Assembly (NCBI RefSeq): GCF_040253615.1
Contig: NZ_JBEJGY010000004.1
Location: 7,688,001-7,752,000, forward strand
Source: Streptomyces sp. Edi4
GTDB lineage: Bacteria > Actinomycetota > Actinomycetes > Streptomycetales > Streptomycetaceae
Length of the DNA: 64,000 nt
Reading direction: 5' to 3'
In this document: one piece after another, positions 1 through 8,000 of the stretch
Layout: each line of letters starts with the position of its first letter
Numbering within the stretch: the first letter of the stretch is position 1
The notes under the pieces: generated by a model
The model's input: only the letters and a program-made list of their open reading frames with translations
Told to the model about the DNA's origin: nothing
The model's database searches: none
Position numbers and translations under genes: made by a program

Positions 1-461
1 CGGCTTCGGTAGGGGTGAAGCCACCGGGTAGCAGCTCCAGGTAGCAGCTCCAGGCTGTTCGTGGGCGTTGTGCCGCTGCGGGTGGCGGGGCAGGCAGGAG
101 CGGAGCCACCGCTGGGGGACAACGACGCAAGCCGCTCCCGCCCGCCTGTATACCGGCGTCATGAGCGAACCTCTGGCGCCTGGGGCCGGGCCTTCGGGCC
201 GCGCAGGCCGTCGCATCGGGTACCGCGTTCACATCACGCCGTCTTCCGGCAGCGCGCTCCAGGCTGGGTGCGGCGGTGTCGGCGCCGTCTCCTGCCTAGT
301 GAGCCACTGCGCGCGCGACGGTCAAGTGCGCCTGCGGAAGGGCGTGTTGACGCCACCCGCTCCCTCGACTTCTTGAAGCTCCGTACCCGTGCCGACCATG
401 CTCCGGCCGCATGAGAGCGCTCTCAGGCGGAGAGCGCGCAACGGGAACGAGGTGTCACCGT
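1..461. other. no supported gene; short tandem duplication
   Basis: No open frame here resembles a known family or has a convincing ribosome site. A 13-bp unit, GTAGCAGCTCCAG, is perfectly duplicated in tandem at 28-40 and 41-53. The rest is GC-rich sequence upstream of the secreted protein gene and may hold its promoter, but no clear -35/-10 pair was identified. Confidence 0.5.
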
Positions 462-872
462 ATGAAACTCGGGAGATGGAGCGGAGCCCTGGCCGCCGCA
501 GTGGTGGGTGTCGCGTTCGGTGCCGGTACGGCCCATGCCTCCATACCCATCGGGCAGGCGATGTCCGGTAAGGCCACGTACTACAACGACAAGGGTTACG
601 GCGCCTGCGGTACGCAGATCGACGCGTCGAGTCAGGATCTGGTCGCCGTCTCGCCGGCTTGGTGGACCACCGCGAACCCGAACAACGACCCTTTGTGCAA
701 GGGTATTTCGGTGCAGGTCACCTATCACGGCAAGACCATCACAGTGCCCGTACGGGACAAGTGCCTGTCGTGCGAGCGGACGCACATCGACCTCAGCCAG
801 ACCGCGTTCCGTAAATTCGCGGCGCTGGACGTCGGTGTCATCAATGGGATCACTTGGAAGTTCGTGAAGTAG
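462..872 (+). CDS. secreted SPI-like protease inhibitor (double-psi beta-barrel)
   Basis: The 136-residue product has a Sec signal peptide: residues 1-26 with basic MKLGR, a hydrophobic core and an AHA cleavage site, giving a mature protein of about 110 residues starting SIPIGQ. The mature part contains TYYNDKGYGACGT, four cysteines (YGACGT, PLCKG, DKCLSC) and the HIDLSQTAF signature of the RlpA/expansin-like fold. From memory it closely resembles the Streptomyces papain inhibitor SPI of S. mobaraensis, which inhibits cysteine and serine proteases outside the cell; the inhibitory role here is inferred. The ATG at 462 is preferred over an in-frame ATG at 411 because the signal peptide begins there. 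Confidence 0.85.
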   Translation: MKLGRWSGALAAAVVGVAFGAGTAHASIPIGQAMSGKATYYNDKGYGACGTQIDASSQDLVAVSPAWWTTANPNNDPLCKGISVQVTYHGKTITVPVRDKCLSCERTHIDLSQTAFRKFAALDVGVINGITWKFVK

Positions 873-938
873 CGCGGGGCGGCGCGATTCGCGGCGGCTT
901 GTCCGCCGTGTGCGCCAGTTCTGACGGTGTCGATCGAA

Positions 939-965
939 GGTGCCTGGTGAGGGGGGCCAGGCACC
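939..965. terminator. hairpin after the SPI-like gene
   Basis: GGTGCCTGG (939-947) pairs perfectly with CCAGGCACC (957-965) around a 9-nt loop, about 70 nt after the stop codon of the inhibitor gene. There is no U tract, which is usual in Streptomyces. The remainder of the gene-free stretch 873-1242 holds nothing else recognisable. Confidence 0.5.
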
Positions 966-1242
966 GCCACGGCCTCCGTGCACCGGGAGGCGCCGTCGCG
1001 GTCACTCCCCGGCCGATCGCGGGCCGATCGCGCACCGGCAGGGCACATTCCGGCACGGAACATCCTGGCCCGCGTCGCCCGCGCCCGCGCCCGCTCCTCG
1101 CCTCGCCTCGCGTCAAAGGCCTGGTCTCGCGCGCCGGTCGCCCGCCGCTCCCGGGCGCCCTCGTGTCAACTCAGCGGGTCCGGGGGCGCCGCCGGCACCC
1201 CGTCTACCTGCCACCTGGCCCTCGGAACCGGCCGCGCCGCCG

Positions 1243-1815
1243 TCACTCCCGCATCCCGGTTCGATGGATCAGGCCGCTCAGGATGAGAGCGAGGCCCGCC
1301 TCGAACGCCGACTCGTGGTCGAGCGCCGGCACATCGTCGGGTAGAGCCGCGCCCCCGGGGCCGGTGTCCGCCTGCTCCTCCAGGACGCTGCCGACCGTGA
1401 AGCGCCCGGCCGCCAGCATCGCCATCTGCGCGTCCCGTTCGGGGACGCCGGACGCGACAAGAAAGTTCACTTTGTGGCGGATCCGCTCGAAGTCGGCGGT
1501 GGGGGTGGTGCCGGCGTGGAGCCGTGCGCCGTCCCGGCGCATCAGCAGGGTGCGCCGGAAACCGCGCGTGTTGTCCGCGAACCACTCGCGCCAGTCGTCT
1601 TTGGGCGTCGGGAGGGGCGTGGCCGCGTGGGGTTCCATCGCGGCGGCCGCCATGGCGGCGAGGAGGTCCTTCTTGGTGCGGAAGTACCAGTAGAGCGACG
1701 GCTGTTCCACCTTCAGTCTTCTCGCCAGTCGCCTCGTGCTCACGGCGTCCAGGCCCACCTCGTCGAGCAGGCCGAGCGCTTCGGCGACGACGGCCTCGCG
1801 GTTCATCTTGGTCAC
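1243..1815 (-). CDS. tetR: TetR repressor, close to true tetracycline TetR
   Basis: This 190-residue repressor has the TetR helix-turn-helix (residues about 24-45, STRRLARRLKVEQPSLYWYF). Unlike most TetR-family members it also matches the ligand domain of tetracycline repressors: RRDGARLHAGTTPT aligns with the TetR(B) HRDGAKVHLGTRPT segment, and RFTVGSVLEEQ with HFTLGCVLEDQ. Counterparts of the TetR drug-contact residues N82, F86, H100 and E147 appear to be present, while the R104 equivalent is T. The gene is divergent from a FAD monooxygenase and the gap holds two tetO-like operators. Tetracycline-type ligand recognition is inferred. Confidence 0.85.
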   Translation of the reverse strand: MTKMNREAVVAEALGLLDEVGLDAVSTRRLARRLKVEQPSLYWYFRTKKDLLAAMAAAAMEPHAATPLPTPKDDWREWFADNTRGFRRTLLMRRDGARLHAGTTPTADFERIRHKVNFLVASGVPERDAQMAMLAAGRFTVGSVLEEQADTGPGGAALPDDVPALDHESAFEAGLALILSGLIHRTGMRE

Positions 1816-1822
1816 GTTGACA

Positions 1823-1871
1823 ATCTATCGCCGATAGATGAAGGTGAAAAGGAATCTTTCACTGATAGATT
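1823..1871. promoter_or_regulatory. two tetO-like operators in the divergent promoter region
   Basis: Site 1 (1823-1839) is the perfect palindrome ATCTATCGCCGATAGAT. Site 2 (1853-1871), AATCTTTCACTGATAGATT, has one mismatched arm position. Both keep the CTATC-N3-GATAG core of tetO (CTTTC in the left arm of site 2) and their centres, 1831 and 1862, are 31 bp apart, close to the spacing of tetO1/tetO2 of Tn10. A TTGACA hexamer at 1817-1822 abuts site 1. The sites lie between the repressor start (1815) and the monooxygenase start (1885). Confidence 0.8.
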
Positions 1872-1884
1872 TTGGGGAGCGGAC

Positions 1885-3135
1885 ATGACGAAGGGTCCTG
1901 TTGGACAACCTCTGCGGGTCCTCATCGCCGGCGGCGGAATCGCGGGGCAGGCTCTGGCCTTCTGGCTCACCCGCGGCCGCCACCGAGTAACCGTCGCCGA
2001 GCGCTCTCCGTCGTTGCGGGATGCCGGGGCCCAGGTCGATCTGCGGGGGCAGGGAATCGACGCCGTCAGGCGGATGGGGCTTCTCGACGCCGTCCGGGCC
2101 AAACTGGTGGACGAGGCCGGCGTCGCCTTCATCAACTCCCGTGGCAGGACCAGGGCGACGATCATGGCCAACACCTCGGGACGCGGCCGGCAGACCCTCA
2201 CGTCCGAGTACGAGATCATGCGCGGGGACCTCGTCCGCATCCTGCACGATGCGACGCGGCACGACACCGACCACGTCTTCGGCGCGAGCGTGGACGGGTT
2301 CGAGCAGGACGCACACCGGGTCGTGGCGCACTTCTCCGACGGTTCCTCCGGCGAGTTCGACCTGCTGATCGGCGCGGACGGGCAGGGCTCGCGCATCCGG
2401 CGGGCGCTCCTGCCGCAGGGCTTCGATCCGTACTGGCGCGTCGGCGTGCACATGGCCTACTGGTTCGTTCCGCGCATCGCGTCCGACAGTGACATCCGGG
2501 ACACGTGCATGGTGCCGGGCGGCCGCCAGATCATGCGGCGCAGCCACAACGCGACCGAGACCCAGGTGTACTTCGTGATGCGGGAGAATTCCGCGGAGGC
2601 ATCCGCGATCCACCGCGCGCCCGTCGAGGACCAGCAGGAGTTCTGGGCGAGCAGGTTCCGCGATGCCGGCTGGCAGACCGAGCGTTTCATCGCGGGCATG
2701 AAGACCAGCCCGTTCTTCTACTCCCAGGAGACAGTGCAGGTCCGCTCCGACACCTGGTCCAGGGGGCGTGTGGTCCTGGCCGGGGACGCCGCGCACTGCG
2801 CCTCTCCCTACAGCGGCATGGGCATCTCCGGCGGCCTGGTCGGCGCCCACGTCCTGGCCGGCGAGATCAACCGGCACCCGGGCGACCTGCCCACCGCACT
2901 GGCGAACTACGACCGCGTACTGCGGCCCTTCGTCGACGAGATCCAGGGCGCGGTCAACCCCCGCCTGCTGCGCCTGGGCATGCCGATGAGCCAACGCGCC
3001 ATCAATGCCTTCCAGGCCACCACCGCACTGGCGTGCTTCCTGCGCGTCCCCGAGATCGCGGCGCGGATGTCGAAAGAGGACCGCGGGGGCGCCTGGCGAC
3101 TCCCCGACGACCCCGCGCCGATCAGCGCGGCCTGA
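1885..3135 (+). CDS. FAD-dependent monooxygenase, TetX-like group
   Basis: This 416-residue class A flavoprotein hydroxylase has an N-terminal Rossmann dinucleotide motif (VLIAGGGIAGQALAFWL, residues about 11-27), the mid-protein DG motif (LLIGADGQGSRIRR) and the C-terminal FAD-binding GD motif (VVLAGDAAHCASPYSGMG). It lacks transmembrane segments. Length and domain order match TetX and related PHBH-fold enzymes that hydroxylate aromatic substrates using NADPH and O2. The start at 1885 follows GGGGAGCGG. Its control by a tetracycline-type TetR through tetO-like sites suggests tetracycline modification, but many members act on other aromatic compounds. Confidence 0.85.
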   Translation: MTKGPVGQPLRVLIAGGGIAGQALAFWLTRGRHRVTVAERSPSLRDAGAQVDLRGQGIDAVRRMGLLDAVRAKLVDEAGVAFINSRGRTRATIMANTSGRGRQTLTSEYEIMRGDLVRILHDATRHDTDHVFGASVDGFEQDAHRVVAHFSDGSSGEFDLLIGADGQGSRIRRALLPQGFDPYWRVGVHMAYWFVPRIASDSDIRDTCMVPGGRQIMRRSHNATETQVYFVMRENSAEASAIHRAPVEDQQEFWASRFRDAGWQTERFIAGMKTSPFFYSQETVQVRSDTWSRGRVVLAGDAAHCASPYSGMGISGGLVGAHVLAGEINRHPGDLPTALANYDRVLRPFVDEIQGAVNPRLLRLGMPMSQRAINAFQATTALACFLRVPEIAARMSKEDRGGAWRLPDDPAPISAA

Positions 3136-3261
3136 GGGGTGGCCCGGGCACCGCGTCGCCCGCCGGCCTGCCCGGCCCGTAGGCTCCGGGGGCGCGGTCG
3201 GCGCGCAGGCGTAGCGCGTAGCTGTACGGGGCCGCGAAATGACTGTGGGAGAGGCGAGGGC

Positions 3262-4113
3262 ATGGAAGCGAAGCAGGGTGTGTCGGTGTGGCAGGGCGAG
3301 GAGCTGGACCTCGACGCCTACTTGGACCGGATCGTTTTCAGTGGCCCGCGCGACGCCACCCTCGACACCCTCGCCCGGCTCCAGCGCGCCCACACGACAT
3401 CGATCCCCTTCGAGAACGTGCACGCCGCTCTCGGTATCCCTCTCCCCATCGACCTGGCCTCGGTCCAGGACCGGCTGGTGCGCCGCAGGCGCGGCGGCTA
3501 CTGCTACGAGCACGTCGTCCTGTTCGCCTCCGCCCTCGAACGCCTCGGCTTCGACATCACCGGGATCAGCGCTCGCATCACGCTCGGCGCTACGAAGATC
3601 ACCGCGGCCACACACGCCATGGTCGTCGTCCGCTTCCCCGACGACCCGCGGGCCTGGCTGTGCGACGTGGGCTTCGGCAGCGGCCCCACCGCCCCCATCG
3701 AGCTCGCCGACGGCGCGACACTGGAGGCCGACGGCTGGCGCTACCGGCTGGAGCGGCGTCCCGGAGCCCTGGCCGACGACTGGCGGTTCTACCAGTACGG
3801 CGCCGACGGCTGGACGGACCGCAACACCTTCGTCCTGGTGCAGCAGTACCCCATCGACTACCGCATGGGCAGCCACTACATCGGCACCCACCCCCGCTCG
3901 CCCTTCGTGACACGGCTGTTCGTCCAGAGGTTCACGGGCGCCGAACACCATCAGCTCGACGGGACCACCTGGAAGACATTCACCCCCGACGGCATGTGTA
4001 CGGAAAAGGAGATCGAGCCCGCCGGGATCGGCACACTGCTCGCCGAGACCTTCGACATCATTCTGGACGCGGACGAACTGGCCGCCCTGCTGCGCGAGCC
4101 CGAGCGGCCGTGA
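3262..4113 (+). CDS. nat: arylamine N-acetyltransferase
   Basis: The 283-residue protein carries the NAT catalytic triad: Cys81 in RRGGYCYEH, His118 in THAMVVV and Asp135 in LCDVGFG. The enzyme moves an acetyl or acyl group from coenzyme A to arylamines or hydrazines in the cytoplasm; in actinomycetes, relatives also act in amide formation during natural-product synthesis. The length matches bacterial NATs (about 270-285). The ATG at 3262 has GAGGCGAGG just upstream. It lies 126 nt after the FAD monooxygenase on the same strand, so cotranscription as a detoxification pair is possible but unproven. Confidence 0.9.
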   Translation: MEAKQGVSVWQGEELDLDAYLDRIVFSGPRDATLDTLARLQRAHTTSIPFENVHAALGIPLPIDLASVQDRLVRRRRGGYCYEHVVLFASALERLGFDITGISARITLGATKITAATHAMVVVRFPDDPRAWLCDVGFGSGPTAPIELADGATLEADGWRYRLERRPGALADDWRFYQYGADGWTDRNTFVLVQQYPIDYRMGSHYIGTHPRSPFVTRLFVQRFTGAEHHQLDGTTWKTFTPDGMCTEKEIEPAGIGTLLAETFDIILDADELAALLREPERP

Positions 4114-4241
4114 CCGCGCACCCGGGTCCATGCCGTGGATCCGTACGTGTAATGGCCGCGGCCATGGGGGGCAGGCGGTGGCCATGACGCTCGTGGCCGG
4201 ACACTTTCGCCCGGCCCGCCGACTGAGGGAAAGGACTTGTC

Positions 4242-4691
4242 GTGTCGAAGGTTGAGGAGTCCATCGAGGTTGAGGTCCCCGTCCGCACGGCCTACGACCA
4301 GTGGACCCAGTTCGAGTCGTTTCCGCACTTCATGGACGGTGTGGAGCGGATCGAGCAGCGTACGGACAAGATGACGCACTGGGTGACGAAGATCGGTGGT
4401 GTCACCAAGGAGTTCGAAGCGGAGATCACCGAGCAGATCCCCGACGAGCGCGTCGCCTGGACCACCCTGGACGGCGAGGTCAGGCAGGCGGGTGTGGTCA
4501 CCTTCCACCGCCTGAGTGACACGAAGACCAAGGTCATGCTGCAACTCGACTACGAGCCCGAAGGCCTCAAGGAGAACGTGGGGGACAAGCTGGGGGTGGT
4601 CAAGCGGCAGGTCACCGGAGACCTGAAGCGGTTCAAGGAGTTCATCGAGGACCGCGGCCGTGAGACCGGCGCCTGGCGCGGCCAGGTCTGA
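4242..4691 (+). CDS. SRPBCC-fold cyclase/dehydrase-like protein
   Basis: A 149-residue START/SRPBCC-family protein (Polyketide_cyc group) beginning with GTG after GAGGGAAAGGAC. It shows the typical start of the fold, VEESIEVEVPVRTAYDQWTQ, followed by FESFPHFMDGVERIEQ, and ends with the long C-terminal helix LKRFKEFIEDRG. Relatives in Streptomyces are small cytoplasmic lipid- or ligand-binding proteins of unknown substrate, often induced under stress. Nothing nearby assigns a ligand. Confidence 0.8.
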   Translation: MSKVEESIEVEVPVRTAYDQWTQFESFPHFMDGVERIEQRTDKMTHWVTKIGGVTKEFEAEITEQIPDERVAWTTLDGEVRQAGVVTFHRLSDTKTKVMLQLDYEPEGLKENVGDKLGVVKRQVTGDLKRFKEFIEDRGRETGAWRGQV

Positions 4692-4701
4692 GCTTGGCGG
4701 T

Positions 4702-4743
4702 CTTCCCGTCCCCGAGCCGTGTAGGTGGGCGGAGGACGGGAAG
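4702..4743. terminator. hairpin after the SRPBCC gene
   Basis: CTTCCCGTCC (4702-4711) pairs with GGACGGGAAG (4734-4743), a perfect 10-bp stem with a 22-nt loop, ten bases after the SRPBCC stop codon. It probably also limits transcription arriving from the convergent membrane-protein gene. Confidence 0.55.
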
Positions 4744-4894
4744 CCACCTGGGACACGGAACGGCCATCGCGGGACTTTCCCTGTGCGTGAAGGCGCGGGG
4801 GGAGTACGCGATGGCCGTTGCTGTGTACGTGGGGTCAAGCAACTCGGCCTTTGAATACGGCAGTTGACCACGTGCTGGCATCTGGCTCAGAGGG

Positions 4895-5749
4895 TCAGCC
4901 GAGATCGGCGGGGCCGTCCGGCGACGGCTTCGCGATGTACCGTCCGCGGAACTGAGCCGCCCCCGCGCCCCGTTGTGGCCGGATGCGGCCGGATTCGTCT
5001 CCCTGGGACGGTTCCGGTGTCGCCGTGGGATGCTCATCCGCCCTGCGGTAGGCGAACCAGGGCAGGAAGAACTGGGTGACCGGGCCGACCATCACCGCGT
5101 ACAGCACCGTGCCGATGCCCGCGCTTCCACCGAGCAGCCAGCCGACGCCGAGCACCGTGACCTCGATCAACGTGCGTACCAGCCGGATGGAGCGACCGGA
5201 TACGGCGGCCACGCCGGTCATGAGTCCGTCGCGGGGTCCGGGCCCGAAGCGCGCTCCGACGTATACCGCGATGGAGAGGCCATTGAGGACCACACACCCG
5301 GCGAGCAGGCCGATCCGGGGCAGGATGGCGAGGTCGTCGGGGATGAGCCAGAGGCCCAGATCGGACGAGCAGGCCACCACGACGATGTTCGCGACCGTGC
5401 CCAGTGTCGGCCGCTGTTTGAGCGGGATCCAGAGCAGGAGTACGAGGACGCCGAGGACACCGCTGATCATGCCGAAGCTCAGCGGGGTGCGCTGTGCAAG
5501 GCCCTCGTACAGGACACTCCATGGATTGTTGCCCAGTGAGGTCCGGACCATGGCGGACAGACTGAGTCCGAACAGGGCGAGACCGGCGAGGAGTTGGAGG
5601 CCGCGCCGCAGTGGATGCTCGCGGACAGGTATGTAGGTGAGGGGCGTCGGGGACCGGCCGGGACGAGGGCGGCGCGGGCTCGCCGCCGCGCGCAGCTGGT
5701 GACGGCCTCTGAACGCGCGCTTGCAGCGGTCCCTGAACTCTTGCTCCAT
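4895..5749 (-). CDS. YczE/YyaS/YitT-family integral membrane protein
   Basis: The 284-residue product has a basic 40-residue cytoplasmic start followed by about five hydrophobic segments (for example LQLLAGLALFGLSLSAMV and GVLGVLVLLLWIPL). The motif SLGNNPWSVLYEGLA and the later FGPGPRDGLMTG are characteristic of the YczE/YitT-like membrane family, found in many bacteria without an assigned substrate. The ATG at 5749 is preceded by GGAGG at good spacing. It is 180 nt downstream of the aminotransferase on the same strand but separated from it by a strong hairpin, so it may be expressed separately. Confidence 0.8.
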   Translation of the reverse strand: MEQEFRDRCKRAFRGRHQLRAAASPRRPRPGRSPTPLTYIPVREHPLRRGLQLLAGLALFGLSLSAMVRTSLGNNPWSVLYEGLAQRTPLSFGMISGVLGVLVLLLWIPLKQRPTLGTVANIVVVACSSDLGLWLIPDDLAILPRIGLLAGCVVLNGLSIAVYVGARFGPGPRDGLMTGVAAVSGRSIRLVRTLIEVTVLGVGWLLGGSAGIGTVLYAVMVGPVTQFFLPWFAYRRADEHPTATPEPSQGDESGRIRPQRGAGAAQFRGRYIAKPSPDGPADLG

Positions 5750-5869
5750 GAGGGTCGCCTCCGGTGTGTACGTGGGTGGAGGGTGCGTCGCCTGACTGAG
5801 CCGGGGCCTGAACGAGAGTATGCCGGGGCGCGGGACGGAAGGGGGGAAGTGCCACCGACCGCCAGGAGG

Positions 5870-5902
5870 CCGTGGCACCACTCCAAAGGAGCGGTGCCAC
5901 GG
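5870..5902. terminator. strong hairpin after the aminotransferase
   Basis: CCGTGGCACC (5870-5879) pairs perfectly with GGTGCCACGG (5893-5902), and the inner CTCC-AAA-GGAG adds a further stem. It lies 27 nt beyond the aminotransferase stop codon and separates it from the YczE-like gene. Confidence 0.75.
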
Positions 5903-5928
5903 AGCCCCGGGTCTTCGCCGCACCTGCC

Positions 5929-7209
5929 TCAGGGGTCCAGGCGCGCGAGGGCGTTCCTGATGCGCCTGCCGGCCTCGGTGAGCAGCGAAGCCGTCCGGCC
6001 GCAGTTGATCCGCACGAAATGGCGAAGTTCCTCGCCCTCCGCGAAGTGGCTGCCCGAGATCGTGGCAACCCTCGCCTTGGTCAGCAGGAACTCTTCGGCG
6101 GAGCTGTGGCCGAGCCGCCGGTAGGCCTCGGCGTGGGCGGACAGATCGATGAACAGGAAGTAGCCACCCTGGGGCGGTCTGACGCGCAGCGAAGGGACCG
6201 TGTCGAGTTGTTCCAGCATGGCCTCGAGGTTGGCGCGCGCGGTCTTCGCCCTGGAGGTCGCCACCTCGTCCATCTCCGGTTGCAGGGCGATGTGTGTGGC
6301 GACCTGACCGTAGGTGGAGGCGAATGACGTCAGGTTGACCTGCGCCCGTGCGGCCGCCTCCACGATGTCGGGCGGACCGCAGAGATAGCCGATGCGGTCG
6401 CCGTGCATCCCATAGGTCTTGCCGGGGCCGGTCACCGACACCGTCCACGGCCGCATGGAGCAGCGGCTGCCGTCCGTGAGCTTCACATCGATGGCGGCGA
6501 AGGTCTTGGCCCGGGGCCCAAGGACATGGGCCTCGTAGGGCGAATCGAACAGGACGTGGGCAGGGCTCTCGCCTTCGGCCTCGCGCCGCGTGTTGTGCAG
6601 GCCCACGACCTCGGCCAGTGCCGACAGTTCCTCGGTCGAGTAGATCTTGCCCGTCGGGTTGACGCAGTCACCAAGGACGACAATTTTGGTCCGCTCGGTG
6701 AGGACTTCCTCCAGGGCCTGTGCCGTGAGGCCGTCCTCCGCCGTCACCAGGACCGTCCTTGGGACGGCCTCGTGCAGCCGCACCATGTCCGAGTAGTGCG
6801 GCCAGTTGGGTACCGGAATCACGACCTCGTCACCGGGGTCGAGCAGGGTGTGGAAGGCTGCCGAAATCGACCCCTTCACACCGCCCGGCGTCACCATGAT
6901 CTCGCTGTCCGGGTCATACTCGACTGCGTGCAGGCGGGCCACCCGCGCCGCGACGGACTCCAGCAGGAACGGGAATCCCTTCACGGGTGCGAATGCGTGA
7001 ATCATTTGTGGCCGGGTCTGGATGAAGTCGACCACGCCCTGGTCGATCCTGGGATCGGCCGGTGTGTCCAGTGCGCCGATGCTGAGGTCGATCATCCGGT
7101 CTTTCTCGGTGAGTCCCTGGTTCAGTCGCGCGATTCTCGCTGCCGTTCCATGTGTCGCTGACGGTGGGATGCTCAGGACGGCACGGGATATGCCGCGGTT
7201 CTTCTGCAT
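5929..7209 (-). CDS. PLP-dependent class I/II aminotransferase
   Basis: This 426-residue fold-type I enzyme has the standard landmarks: PLP phosphate/ring region VTPGGVKGSISAAF, the NPTGKIYS turn, the DSPYEAH aspartate-tyrosine pair, the Schiff-base lysine K264 in GPGKTYGMHGDRIGY, and a C-terminal FVRINCG arginine for the substrate carboxylate. It should transaminate, or otherwise act on, a free amino acid. The start at 7209 is supported by GGAGG about 13 nt upstream, a slightly long gap. It begins 23 nt after the di-iron oxygenase stop codon, so the two are probably one transcript and one pathway. Substrate unknown. Confidence 0.88.
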   Translation of the reverse strand: MQKNRGISRAVLSIPPSATHGTAARIARLNQGLTEKDRMIDLSIGALDTPADPRIDQGVVDFIQTRPQMIHAFAPVKGFPFLLESVAARVARLHAVEYDPDSEIMVTPGGVKGSISAAFHTLLDPGDEVVIPVPNWPHYSDMVRLHEAVPRTVLVTAEDGLTAQALEEVLTERTKIVVLGDCVNPTGKIYSTEELSALAEVVGLHNTRREAEGESPAHVLFDSPYEAHVLGPRAKTFAAIDVKLTDGSRCSMRPWTVSVTGPGKTYGMHGDRIGYLCGPPDIVEAAARAQVNLTSFASTYGQVATHIALQPEMDEVATSRAKTARANLEAMLEQLDTVPSLRVRPPQGGYFLFIDLSAHAEAYRRLGHSSAEEFLLTKARVATISGSHFAEGEELRHFVRINCGRTASLLTEAGRRIRNALARLDP

Positions 7210-7232
7210 GATCGTACGAGGACCTCCCCCGA

Positions 7233-8000
7233 TTACGCGTTCAAGCCGTGAGCGACCTTTTCCATCGCATTCCACATGTCCAGTTGGATTTTCAGGGTCT
7301 CTTTCGCCCCGTGGGCGATCTCGGCGACATCCGCGTCGGAATGGCAATTGTTCAGGACGCACTGCTTGGCGTCGGCCGCGTGCCGTTCCTCGACGCCCTC
7401 GTCGCCGACGTGGACGTTGAAATAGATCTCGACGTTGTCGACGAACCGGTCCTTGCTGAGCTCGTTGTTGCTGTTGCGGAACGCCGTACGGCAGACTTGC
7501 AGCATCCTGTCCGCGTGGGATTCCAGGGCCATGGCGACGCCCAGCATGCGGTGGTAGCTGTCCCCGAGCAGTTCGAGGGTGCGCCGCCGGTACTCGAACG
7601 TCTCGGGGAGGACCAGCTCGCTGTTCCGCGCGTCCTTGACGCGCAACGGCGGCAGACCGAACTCGACCTGGCCGTACAGGTTGTGCGCATTCTCCATCAG
7701 CACTTCGTGGCACCTGCCGGCCTCGCCGTTCCCGGCCTCCTCGTTGAGGATGCAGGAGAACAGGACCAGCGTGTCCCGGTCGTCATGCGCCGCGGCCTCA
7801 GCACACACATGGGCGATGCCCTTGACCGTGCCCTCGGTCCGGTGGAAGAAGTTCGCCCGGTGGAAGTCGTACGTCCGGCTGTTCCACGGCGAGTTCTCGA
7901 GGAGCTTGAAGTAGCCGTTGTCGTAGACGGGGTGTCGCTCCAACTCAGCCATGAGCGAGGTGACTTGGTCGTGCAGCGCGGTTGCCATTTCTGTCGTCAT
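7233..8000 (-). CDS. haem-oxygenase-like di-iron oxidase (HDO family)
   Basis: The 255-residue protein belongs to the iron-containing redox enzyme group with a haem-oxygenase/PqqC-like all-helical fold. Candidate iron ligands are visible in the family pattern: E88 and H98 in NEEAGNGEAGRCH, then H197, D200 and H207 in YFNVHVGDEGVEERH. Known members (UndA, BesC, SznF, RohS) use O2 and non-haem iron to cleave or N-oxygenate amino-acid-derived substrates. The ATG at 8000 follows GGGAGAGAAATGAG. It is the promoter-proximal gene of a pair with an aminotransferase, suggesting amino-acid tailoring. The substrate cannot be read from sequence. Confidence 0.82.
   Translation of the reverse strand: MTTEMATALHDQVTSLMAELERHPVYDNGYFKLLENSPWNSRTYDFHRANFFHRTEGTVKGIAHVCAEAAAHDDRDTLVLFSCILNEEAGNGEAGRCHEVLMENAHNLYGQVEFGLPPLRVKDARNSELVLPETFEYRRRTLELLGDSYHRMLGVAMALESHADRMLQVCRTAFRNSNNELSKDRFVDNVEIYFNVHVGDEGVEERHAADAKQCVLNNCHSDADVAEIAHGAKETLKIQLDMWNAMEKVAHGLNA

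Noticed and set aside
1825..4185. Very long leftward open frame opposite the monooxygenase and NAT genes
   Set aside because: It is the antisense frame of two well-supported genes; high-GC DNA commonly leaves such frames open, and its sequence has no family features.
6403..7161. Rightward frame opposite the aminotransferase
   Set aside because: Antisense of a gene with all PLP-enzyme motifs; no independent support.
5929..8000. HDO/aminotransferase pair as an azomycin (2-nitroimidazole) pathway
   Set aside because: The aminotransferase looks like an ordinary class I enzyme rather than RohP/MppP, and no retro-aldolase or cyclodehydratase gene is present.
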